Shown: in pieces, positions 27,276 to 35,574 of the stretch | Layout: the number at the start of each line of letters is the position of its first letter | Position numbering within the stretch: the stretch's first letter is position 1 | From: Bacteroidota bacterium | GTDB taxonomy: Bacteria > Bacteroidota > JABWAT01 | DNA: 64,000 bases | Reading direction: 5' to 3' | Assembly: GCA_017303995.1 (NCBI GenBank) | Contig: JAFLBE010000005.1 | Span: forward strand, 60,031-124,030 | Program-made: the position numbers and the translations under genes | The notes under the pieces: model-generated | Databases searched by the model: none | Told to the model about the DNA's origin: nothing | The model's input: the letters and a program-made list of their open reading frames with translations, nothing else

Positions 27276-27443
27276 TTATTTTATTGAATCTACCTTTTTT
27301 ATTCCATCTTCCACCTTTTTTTCTACTTCCTGGTGGGTATCATCAATTATTCCAATTCCGTTGTATAGAACTGGCTTGATCTTTCCCCAAAAGGCAAAAA
27401 TCAAAACGGTTACAACTACAAAACCAATAAATACCTTTTTCAT
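27276..27443 (-). CDS. 55-residue single-helix membrane protein
   Basis: A short frame: ATG at 27443, TAA at 27276-27278. The sequence starts MKKVFIGFVVVTVLIFAFWG, a basic N-terminus and one membrane helix, then a polar region (NGIGIIDDTHQEVEKKVEDG) that could form a short coiled coil. A GGAG Shine-Dalgarno motif lies 7 bases upstream. It is the first gene of the exported-protein operon, 38 bases before the propeller lipoprotein. The RBS, helix and position support a real gene; function unknown. Confidence 0.6.
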   Translation of the reverse strand: MKKVFIGFVVVTVLIFAFWGKIKPVLYNGIGIIDDTHQEVEKKVEDGIKKVDSIK

Positions 27444-27680
27444 TTTTTTACTCCGGTTTTCCTGAATTCTTTTTGCTGACTTTAATTAGAAATAATTCAA
27501 CTTTTTGTTTTATTGTTCTTCCCTTCAATCCCACCACCTCTTTTCTCAACCCAAAGTTCTACCTTTCTTTTTATAGTTTAGCGACAGGTTATAAGTTTGT
27601 GGGCACGCCATTTGTCTCTTTCCTAATCTTTTTCTGCCTGATCTTTAATTATTCTTTAAACTTCCAAAGCTATTATTTGA

Positions 27681-28607
27681 ATGCTTCTTTTACATTGGAC
27701 AATAAACAGCGCTGGCACACCCATTCTGAGTGAAAGTAAATCAATACTTGGGGTTGTCACAAAAAAAGACACCAGCTACAATAATCTGTTATCCCATTTC
27801 CTCATTGCACATAAGTCTGCACCCCACAAAGAACAGGTCTTGATCAAAGGAAATTTTATAGATTTTTTCAAAACTGATATTAAATCAGTGGAAAGATATT
27901 GTAAACGACCCATAGGGAATCAATGGCTGGTCTTTCGAAAAGAGGACCATACAGACATCTTCGAAATGAAAATCCCCCCATTCTTCTGGATAGGAGCCCC
28001 AAACCGAAAGCCACTTTCTGCTGGGCATGATGCAGGCCGTTCAATTCACCAGAATGTACTATCATTTGCATTTTCTTCGATTGAATACCAACTAAAACGG
28101 GATAATTACGGTAAGACGATTCATCAGGGAAGCTTTCTTGCCTCACTTGAAAGCACAGAACTCATTCTTAAAATGAAAGGTAAAGATCATTTGTTCGATT
28201 TTTACCACTCTGCCTATACCCACTTTATTGCCCAGCTTTCTGAACACCATCTCAGTTTTATACAAACCTTTTTTGAAAGTACAATACGGTCTGGGTTAGA
28301 AAAGCAAAAGGTGAAAATCTTAATTGACAGTCAGTTAATGGGTAATTTTATCCATTTCAAAGGGAAAAAAGCCGATTGGTTTGAAGTATATTTTGCCTGG
28401 CTGGTTACAATTTTGATTCAGTATCTGACCTCAAAGGAGGTTTTTGGTCTCGATTCTCCCTATGAAGATGCCGACAATACCCGGTTATTGAATTATGAAC
28501 GGGAACGGGCACTTCAGCTTATGATGTGCCGCGTCAAGGTTTCAAGTCAGACCTATCAACTGGTAAATGACTTCAGATTGTCTCAAACCGGTTCTGTTTA
28601 TTTGTGA
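27681..28607 (+). CDS. Unknown protein, soluble paralogue of the next gene
   Basis: 308 residues, no signal peptide and no membrane helix. It aligns along its length with residues ~5-300 of the 438-residue protein at 28777-30093: MLLLHW against MLVLKW, KIPPFFWIGAPN against RIPPFFWISYPN, GSFLASLES against GSFITSLES, VYFAWLVTILIQYLTSKEV against LYFAWLFTLLTHYLNSKEI, LLNYERERALQLMMCRVK against LQNYEKERILNLCNSRIK. No known family or catalytic motif is recognised. It ends where its paralogue enters a membrane helix. Probably cytoplasmic. Starts divergently from the exported-protein operon. Confidence 0.65.
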   Translation: MLLLHWTINSAGTPILSESKSILGVVTKKDTSYNNLLSHFLIAHKSAPHKEQVLIKGNFIDFFKTDIKSVERYCKRPIGNQWLVFRKEDHTDIFEMKIPPFFWIGAPNRKPLSAGHDAGRSIHQNVLSFAFSSIEYQLKRDNYGKTIHQGSFLASLESTELILKMKGKDHLFDFYHSAYTHFIAQLSEHHLSFIQTFFESTIRSGLEKQKVKILIDSQLMGNFIHFKGKKADWFEVYFAWLVTILIQYLTSKEVFGLDSPYEDADNTRLLNYERERALQLMMCRVKVSSQTYQLVNDFRLSQTGSVYL

Positions 28608-28776
28608 ACAGGCAAAACAACCTTTCCGGTTTTCAGAAAAGTTTCATAGGGTGGTTGTCTTATAAACCCTTTTATTTTGCCTTTCCGGAATTTATTATTA
28701 TCTTAGTTAATATTTATTTGCTATTGACTTTTGATAATCCTGGTTCGGCATACAATAGTTAAAATTCCCGCTTTTA

Positions 28777-30093
28777 ATGGGTGCGTCTATGTTGGTTTTG
28801 AAATGGAAATTTGAACACAACTCCCCGCCTGTACTTGAAGATGCAGAATCTTTGCATGGTTCGATCCATTCCAAAAAATCTTCCTACATCGATCTTCTGG
28901 GACATTTGATCCGCTATTCTGAGTTTTCTGATGGGAATTTTAAAGCCAAACCCCTGAATTTTTTAGAGTTCCTGGGTGATATCCACGTAAAATCTGTGGA
29001 CAAGCAACTGGTTCACCGGTACAACGGAAAACTATGGGTTCTGTTTAAAAGGAAGGATGATGGCGATTATTTCAAGATCAGGATCCCCCCTTTTTTCTGG
29101 ATTTCTTACCCCAACCTCAACGCCATTCAAAATTCAACACTTGGTTTTGATCAGCCAAATGTGATGGCTGTGCTGTTTTCGAGTATTGCAGATGTTATTT
29201 CAAGATATGAGGGGCTCAGTCATCTTCACCCGGGCAGTTTCATTACCTCACTCGAAAGCCGTGAATTGCTCGAAAAGTCGAAACCAGACAATCTTCTTAA
29301 TCCTTTTTACAGGGAAATCTATTTTACTTTTTATGCAAGATTAACCCAGGAACAGATAAGATTCATTGAAGACTCTCTGGCGATTCTTGAAGACGGAACC
29401 CGAAAGGATAAATCGATAAAAATTTCAGTTGACAGTTTTCTGATTTCCGATTTTCTTGAGTACAAAGGACATAAAAAAACCAGGGTTGAACTGTATTTTG
29501 CCTGGCTGTTTACCCTTTTAACCCACTATTTAAATTCAAAGGAAATTCCGGGTCTCGATCATGTTCAGCAGGATCTGTTGTTACCCAATCTTCAGAACTA
29601 CGAAAAAGAAAGAATCCTGAATCTCTGCAATTCGAGAATCAAACTCAGCCGCAGTGAGTACCAGGTCACCCCAGATCACCGGGTAAATGAAACCAGTCGC
29701 TTTCTTCTTACCGGAACCGCCGTTCTTATTGTTATTTTTGGCACCTGGTTTTTACTGGTAAGCAATCAGCGGTCTCATTTTATTCTGCAACCCGGGCAAC
29801 TTGATAAAGAAATTACCTCGCTGTCTACAAACACGCTCAGGGGTGACGCTCAGCCACTGACCCAATCACTTGATAAAAAACAAGCTGAAATCGTGCTGAA
29901 GTCTGCTCTGATGAAAACAAGAAAAGCAGTAGGAACCCGATGGACGGGTGCTTATTTCATTTCGGACTCAACGGGATTAAGGTCTGCACGAAAGGACTTT
30001 TTATTCCTGATTTCCTATTCTTCAGACAAAATGATTGGTGAAAAAGCAGCGACCTATTTAAATCTGATTGACTCTTTACTGGCAGAAAAATGA
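28777..30093 (+). CDS. Unknown protein with C-terminal membrane anchor, coupled to a CHAT gene
   Basis: 438 residues: a ~300-residue N-terminal domain shared with the previous gene, one membrane helix at about residues 309-329 (FLLTGTAVLIVIFGTWFLLV), and a ~105-residue tail beyond the membrane. With no signal peptide the N-terminal domain is expected in the cytoplasm and the tail in the periplasm. The second ATG at 28789 aligns better with the paralogue start (MLVLKW/MLLLHW) and may be the true start. The stop overlaps the start of the TPR-CHAT gene as ATGA, so the two products are made together. A transmembrane signalling or regulatory role is inference. Confidence 0.65.
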   Translation: MGASMLVLKWKFEHNSPPVLEDAESLHGSIHSKKSSYIDLLGHLIRYSEFSDGNFKAKPLNFLEFLGDIHVKSVDKQLVHRYNGKLWVLFKRKDDGDYFKIRIPPFFWISYPNLNAIQNSTLGFDQPNVMAVLFSSIADVISRYEGLSHLHPGSFITSLESRELLEKSKPDNLLNPFYREIYFTFYARLTQEQIRFIEDSLAILEDGTRKDKSIKISVDSFLISDFLEYKGHKKTRVELYFAWLFTLLTHYLNSKEIPGLDHVQQDLLLPNLQNYEKERILNLCNSRIKLSRSEYQVTPDHRVNETSRFLLTGTAVLIVIFGTWFLLVSNQRSHFILQPGQLDKEITSLSTNTLRGDAQPLTQSLDKKQAEIVLKSALMKTRKAVGTRWTGAYFISDSTGLRSARKDFLFLISYSSDKMIGEKAATYLNLIDSLLAEK

Positions 30094-32768
30094 AAACACA
30101 AGATATAGCCCCAGGAGATATAAAAAAGCCGGTTTTTATGAAACCGGCACAATCTTCTTTCCTGTTTTTTCTTTTCGCATTGTTCCTTCTCCTTCTACCC
30201 TTTCCCGTTTATTCCCAAAATGAACTTTTATCTCATGACATGCCGGCAGACACTTTGCTTGCCCGCGGGAAAACGGCGATGACGGAAATGAATTTTTTTA
30301 AAGCACTTGACTATTTTTCTCTGGCGGAAAAGCTAGAATTGCCAGATACCACCGAAGCTCAGCTTTTACTCAATATGGGCCGGTGTTATTTCATGGAAGC
30401 CTATTTTGATGAGGCAAAGACCTATCTTGATAGAGTTGATCGAGCAAGGTTAAATGAAACCTTAAAAAACAAATTGGACTATTTTTCCCTAAATAACCGG
30501 ATGAATTTGAATACTGGAAATAGGGATTCCCTTTTAGCATTTTCTGACAATTTAAATAAGATGAGATTTTTTCCAGAGTTTAAAGTTAATTACCAAAGTC
30601 TAAAAAATAGCATTTCATCACTTTCTTACCAATATTACGATGAACTAACCGTTCTTCAAAACAATTCCTATTTTTACTATGGTAATATTCAAAACCTCTC
30701 TCCTCTAAAAAATATTTTCGAAAATCAAGTTGATGATAGGATTTTTTGGCCCTATAGTGGTGGAAACATAACTCCATTTGCACTTATTGAAACAATAAAA
30801 GCTACTGAATTAGTATTATTGGGTAAATTTGGTCAAAACTACAGATATGGTCTTTTTTTTTCCATATCGCTTTTAGGATCGTTATATCTTGAGATAAGTA
30901 AATATGATCAAGCAGAGAAATATCTTTCGCAAAGTTTAGAATTATACAGAACAGCACGTTTTAATAAAAAATACACTTTCGCTTTTGCCTCAACATTTTA
31001 CAATCTTCAGTTTGCACGGTACTTTCTGAATCAACCGATCGAACTCAATCAGGAGACCTTTCCCTTTGTTTTGAATAAAATGAGTCCCACTGACCAGATT
31101 TGCTACCGGCATCTCGAGTCCCTGTATTATGAGCAGAATGAACTCCCGGATTCCCTGATCCTTTCCTATGACCACTTTCTTTCAACAGTCAATACCATTC
31201 AGCCTCATGCCGATCCTAACCGGCTTATCATCAATTCTAATTTTCACCAGTCAACCCTTCGGGATTACATCAGATGGTACGGCACTTGTTTGGCCGTGAA
31301 TGATCAATCCACCGATCTAAAATTGCTCTCCAGCCTTGCTTCCCTCGATGAAGAAGACCAAACAAGGCGCAACCTGAAAAAGAACCTGATCAGAAGTAAC
31401 CCAGGACTTCAGAATAAAATGGATAGTATTAACGTTTTATACACACAAATTAAAAACACTAAACATCTGAGCAGTGATGATCCCTTAATTTCTTCCTGGA
31501 TTGACCAGAAATCGGGTTTTGATCTTGCTGTTCTTGAAAATTATTACAAAACCGTTAACCGTGGGTTTTCATTTCAAACCTATAACTGGTCTGTTTTTCA
31601 AAATCAGATTCAGCCGGGTTCGGGTGTTTTAGTCTGGATGAAATCAGAATACGGTCTCAGAGGAATACTGCTTACCCGTTCACAGATCAGATCCTGGATA
31701 ATCGGGAAAACTGAAACCGACTCTTTGGAAAAACAGATTCTGACAATAAATAATTTGATCAGCAGAAAAGCAGCCGTTTCTGAGATTCAGGTTTTATCCC
31801 GTTCACTTTTCAAAGGATTGCTTAAACCGGTCGAAAAGGAACTAAAATCATTAACCCACCTTTCCATCATTCCTGATGGATTTCTCTGGGGGCTTTCTTT
31901 TGATATCCTTATGCCAGCACAACAGTATCTGGCTGAGTCTATGGTTATTTCTTATCAGACCTCCCTGCAACCCTACAAAAAAAATGAGGTTCCCGGTTCC
32001 TGGCCTCAAAAAGGGATCATGGTAAATAATCCGGATTATATACCCACTATTCGGGCGGCCAGGTTTTCTGAAGACACCACAACAATTACACTTCGTTCTT
32101 CAGCTTCTGTGAATGACTATTTCAGTCAAAGTCCAAAATCAATCTGGTTAAGCCCGCTTACCGATAGTGAAACCGAATCAGATTTGGTTAATGGTTTTTT
32201 CCCGGAATCTGTGATTTTCACCGGTGAAGAGGCAACAGAGGCCAACTTAAAATCCGTCATCGAAAGCAAATCCCGGTTTATTCATTTATCAACACATAGC
32301 TTTATGAATTTCAGTAATCCTGAGTTAAGTGGGTTCATTCTGGGGTCAAACGAAGACGGAAGCACCGAAGATGGCATTTTCAGACAGATTGAACTGCAAA
32401 AATATAAACTGAATACACAGATCACTTTTTTGGGCTCCTGTATGAGTGCACACGTTTTCAGCAACGATCCGGGCTCATCACTGATTCAATTCTTTTTGGA
32501 CGGCGGTTCACAAACGGTAATCGGTTCTGTGAGTCCGATCGGTGATTATGAAACCAGTGTCTTTACCGGTGAATTTTACAAACAATTAAAGGCAGGCATC
32601 AACCCGGGTTGGCTAAACTGGATAAAAGGAATATTCAGAGTCGAAATAAAAGACCAGACATCAGGTTATGTGGCTGAAGTTCTTCATCAAACAAAAGTTA
32701 GCCTAATCAGATCAGGTGAGTTTTCACATCCCCTTTTCTGGACGCCATTTGTGATTTATCAGAAATAA
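30090..32768 (+). CDS. Exported TPR-CHAT protein 1 (caspase-like)
   Basis: 892 residues. After a signal peptide (hydrophobic segment ~23-41, cleavage near PVYSQ; inner ATG at residue 17 possible) come TPR-like helices (ALDYFSLAEKLELPDTTEAQ, EAKTYLDRVDRARL, QAEKYLSQSLELYRTA). The C-terminal CHAT domain (about 590-892) has FIHLSTHSF with His736 and FLGSCMSA with Cys784, the expected catalytic dyad positions. The motif flanks are atypical (STHS rather than ATHG; GSCMSA rather than SACQT), so activity could be altered. The end VIYQK follows the family pattern PFVIY/IIG. CHAT proteins are clan CD cysteine proteases related to separase and caspases. Overlaps the membrane protein gene by four bases. 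Confidence 0.8.
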   Translation: MKTQDIAPGDIKKPVFMKPAQSSFLFFLFALFLLLLPFPVYSQNELLSHDMPADTLLARGKTAMTEMNFFKALDYFSLAEKLELPDTTEAQLLLNMGRCYFMEAYFDEAKTYLDRVDRARLNETLKNKLDYFSLNNRMNLNTGNRDSLLAFSDNLNKMRFFPEFKVNYQSLKNSISSLSYQYYDELTVLQNNSYFYYGNIQNLSPLKNIFENQVDDRIFWPYSGGNITPFALIETIKATELVLLGKFGQNYRYGLFFSISLLGSLYLEISKYDQAEKYLSQSLELYRTARFNKKYTFAFASTFYNLQFARYFLNQPIELNQETFPFVLNKMSPTDQICYRHLESLYYEQNELPDSLILSYDHFLSTVNTIQPHADPNRLIINSNFHQSTLRDYIRWYGTCLAVNDQSTDLKLLSSLASLDEEDQTRRNLKKNLIRSNPGLQNKMDSINVLYTQIKNTKHLSSDDPLISSWIDQKSGFDLAVLENYYKTVNRGFSFQTYNWSVFQNQIQPGSGVLVWMKSEYGLRGILLTRSQIRSWIIGKTETDSLEKQILTINNLISRKAAVSEIQVLSRSLFKGLLKPVEKELKSLTHLSIIPDGFLWGLSFDILMPAQQYLAESMVISYQTSLQPYKKNEVPGSWPQKGIMVNNPDYIPTIRAARFSEDTTTITLRSSASVNDYFSQSPKSIWLSPLTDSETESDLVNGFFPESVIFTGEEATEANLKSVIESKSRFIHLSTHSFMNFSNPELSGFILGSNEDGSTEDGIFRQIELQKYKLNTQITFLGSCMSAHVFSNDPGSSLIQFFLDGGSQTVIGSVSPIGDYETSVFTGEFYKQLKAGINPGWLNWIKGIFRVEIKDQTSGYVAEVLHQTKVSLIRSGEFSHPLFWTPFVIYQK

Positions 32769-32786
32769 CCCATTGGAAGAAAAAGA

Positions 32787-35573
32787 ATGAAAAATTTAGT
32801 ACTATTTTCCCTCCTTTTTGCATGTTTTCATCCACTTTTTGGACAAACAACCCAATTATTAAAGACTGAAGCGGATAGTTTATATAAATTGGGAGATCAG
32901 GCTGTTAACGAAGGAAACCTGGATTTTGCTGTTGCAAATTTTAAAGCTGCTACCCAAAAATATTCTTTACTTAAGGACAATAAGGGCTTGTTCTACACGT
33001 CTGATGGAATGGGCTGGGTAAATTTTTATTTGGGAGATATGCCGGGGGCATTGGATGAATTCAACAATTCACTTCAATTTGCAAGAAACGGCATCGATTC
33101 CAGTTTAGCTTACAAGGCTTTGAATAATATTGGTCTGATTCATTATACCAATGGAGATTATTTAAAGGCATCTGGTCTGCTAAATTATGTAGCTGCTAAC
33201 AGCAAAAACATAAATGATTATTACAATCTTTCGTTTAGCCTTAAGCAGCTGGGTGATCTTTATTGGAGACTTGGAATTTATGACAAAGCAGTTCTTTTTT
33301 TGAATGAAGTATTATTGCTTGCAATTCAAAATCAAGACCATTATTTAATTGCTTCAGTAAAAGGAACCTTAGGTGCAATCTATATCAACCAGTATCAGTA
33401 TGATCGGGCAAAATCAATTTTCAGAGATGTTCTGAATTTTGGAGTTAAAGAAAACAATGTTTATGCAATGGAATCGGCTTATCATAATCTGTCGACTAAT
33501 GATGCCCGAAATGAGTTTCTGGATTCCGCACAGTTTTATTTATTAAAAAGCATCGAAATAAACAGGCAGATAGGGCAGAAAAGATCTCTGGTTTCAAACT
33601 TTAACAATCTTGCTCTTCTTTACATCAAACAAAACAAATTGGAAGTTGCCGGCAGGTACCTGGATAGTTCCTTTACCCTTGTTGGTGGACATCAGATCAA
33701 CTCGTCTGTTTCAGCTATTTACAATCGCAAAGGTTTGATCCTGCAGAAGTCCGACAAACATAAAGATGCAATTGAGTATTTTATAAAATCAGAAAATATT
33801 GCATCTCAGGTAGAAACTAATAACTTTAGCAGAATTTCAAATCTGCTTTCTTTGAGTGAATCCTTTTATTTTGTAAACCAAGATTCCAATGACTTTTATT
33901 TTAACCTTGCTGATTCTTTACTTGATGGCATTGTTAAAAAGCAAATTAATTTAAACTTTTCGAATCCAGTTCAGGTTGCCCAGTTTAACGGCCAAATAAA
34001 CCAAAGAATCTCAACCTTAATTAAACGTGGTAATATATCAGAAGCAATTAAGGTTTACGAGAAAAATAAAGCAAAGAGCCTCATTCAGGATTTGTCATTC
34101 AAGCAAAATGAAATTGAGAAATCCATCAATTTGCCGATGCGGATTAAAAAAGGAGAGATTCTTGATAAAATTTCTCGGATTGAAAAACAAATAGTAAAAG
34201 AAAAATCAGATTCTTTAAAAGAAACCCTTAGAAAAGAATTGAATTTTTTGGAACTGGAATATGATGCCATCCTGGTAAAAATCAAGACTGAAGATCCTGC
34301 TTATTCAAAGTTTAAAATACAACCAACGCTCTCTACCTATCAAGCCCAACAGATTTGTGATGACCAAACTATAATTCTGGAATTTGCAATGACAGAATCA
34401 GACCTTATTGGGCTCGCAATCACACAAAATGAAGTAAAACCCTGGATAATCGAAAAAGCGGGGAACAACAAGCGTGCAACTGAAGCAATAAATGAAGCCG
34501 TTAAAGAATTGCTGAATAAGATTAATTCGCATGGTAACCAATCTGAAATAGACTCAGGAGCTAACTGGCTGGCAACTTATTTATTACAACCAGCCGAAAC
34601 TCTTTTGAAAGGAAAAAAGAAGTTAATTATTGTGCCGGATGGCATTCTGGCCTATTTGCCCTTCGAAGTTTTAAAATATAAAAACAAATACCTGATTGAA
34701 TCGTTTGAAATAAGTTACACACCGTCTTTAACTGCCCTGACCCTTTTGGATAAACCGAAGGAAAACTACAAAAAGGAAATACTGATTGTTTCCAACCCGG
34801 ATTACATCCCCATCATCCGCAGAGATAAAGATTCCCTTCGGGGGCCAAATGTTTATCTGGGGTCAGTAAGATCAAGTCAGACTATTACCCGTGGTCTAAC
34901 GAGGGAAGTAAGAACTGGAAATAATGGTATGGAGATATTCTTTGCACCGCTGGATGAAACAAAAACTGAAGGAGAGAGAATTGGAGATTTATTTTCCAAT
35001 CCTGATATCTTAACCGAAGAAAACGCAACTGAGAGTTTGGTGAAAAAGAAGGATCTTTCACAATACCGGTTTTTACACTTTGCGACCCACGGGTTTTTAA
35101 ATGAAAGTAAACCTGAACTCAGCGGGCTTGTTCTTTCTCAGGCTGATACCTCCTCAGCAGGCAGTGGGGAAGATGGGTATTTGAGAGCTTCAGAAATCTA
35201 TACTCTCAATCTCAGTTCAGAAATGGTAACCTTAAGTGCGTGTCAGACTGGATTGGGAAAAAACATCAGGGGAGAAGGCGTTCTTGGTCTGCAACGTGCT
35301 TTTCTCTATGCCGGTGCATCTTCTGTGGTTGTAAGTTTGTGGGGTGTTTCAGATAAAAGTACTGCCATTTTAATGTCTGATTTTTATGACGAAGTTATTG
35401 ATCAGGATCCAAAATGGTATAACAAACTGATTAATTTCATTACCTTCAGGACAAAAAACTATCAGCCGGCATCAAAAGCAAAAGCCATGCGTGAAGCAAA
35501 AACTGCCATGATAAATTCGCCTGAATATTCACACCCCTTTAATTGGGCACCGTTTATAATTATTGGGAAATAG
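32787..35573 (+). CDS. Exported TPR-CHAT protein 2 (caspase-like)
   Basis: 928 residues with a signal peptide (MKNLVLFSLLFACFHPLFGQ). Residues ~25-400 hold about eight TPR repeats (ALDEFNNSLQFARNG, ASGLLNYVAANSK, KAVLFLNEVLLLA, RAKSIFRDVLNFG, DAIEYFIKSENIAS). A coiled-coil region (~440-500, rich in Lys/Glu) leads into the CHAT domain (~545-928). The dyad is canonical: HFATHGFLN with His768 and LSACQTGLG with Cys819, followed by GEGVLGLQRAFLYAGASSVV and the end HPFNWAPFIIIG. Probably a periplasmic or surface-exposed protease with TPR substrate recognition. It starts 18 bases after CHAT 1 and ends one base from the convergent CHAT 3. Confidence 0.87.
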   Translation: MKNLVLFSLLFACFHPLFGQTTQLLKTEADSLYKLGDQAVNEGNLDFAVANFKAATQKYSLLKDNKGLFYTSDGMGWVNFYLGDMPGALDEFNNSLQFARNGIDSSLAYKALNNIGLIHYTNGDYLKASGLLNYVAANSKNINDYYNLSFSLKQLGDLYWRLGIYDKAVLFLNEVLLLAIQNQDHYLIASVKGTLGAIYINQYQYDRAKSIFRDVLNFGVKENNVYAMESAYHNLSTNDARNEFLDSAQFYLLKSIEINRQIGQKRSLVSNFNNLALLYIKQNKLEVAGRYLDSSFTLVGGHQINSSVSAIYNRKGLILQKSDKHKDAIEYFIKSENIASQVETNNFSRISNLLSLSESFYFVNQDSNDFYFNLADSLLDGIVKKQINLNFSNPVQVAQFNGQINQRISTLIKRGNISEAIKVYEKNKAKSLIQDLSFKQNEIEKSINLPMRIKKGEILDKISRIEKQIVKEKSDSLKETLRKELNFLELEYDAILVKIKTEDPAYSKFKIQPTLSTYQAQQICDDQTIILEFAMTESDLIGLAITQNEVKPWIIEKAGNNKRATEAINEAVKELLNKINSHGNQSEIDSGANWLATYLLQPAETLLKGKKKLIIVPDGILAYLPFEVLKYKNKYLIESFEISYTPSLTALTLLDKPKENYKKEILIVSNPDYIPIIRRDKDSLRGPNVYLGSVRSSQTITRGLTREVRTGNNGMEIFFAPLDETKTEGERIGDLFSNPDILTEENATESLVKKKDLSQYRFLHFATHGFLNESKPELSGLVLSQADTSSAGSGEDGYLRASEIYTLNLSSEMVTLSACQTGLGKNIRGEGVLGLQRAFLYAGASSVVVSLWGVSDKSTAILMSDFYDEVIDQDPKWYNKLINFITFRTKNYQPASKAKAMREAKTAMINSPEYSHPFNWAPFIIIGK

Positions 35574-35574
35574 G

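Noticed and set aside
27473..27733. Plus-strand frame of 86 residues before the 308-residue protein
   Set aside because: Mostly Phe/Leu/Ser from an AT-rich pyrimidine-rich leader, overlaps a better-supported gene start.
28724..28756. TTGACT and TACAAT as a promoter of the 438-residue protein gene
   Set aside because: The spacing is 21 bases, too long for a normal sigma70 promoter; no better pair was found.
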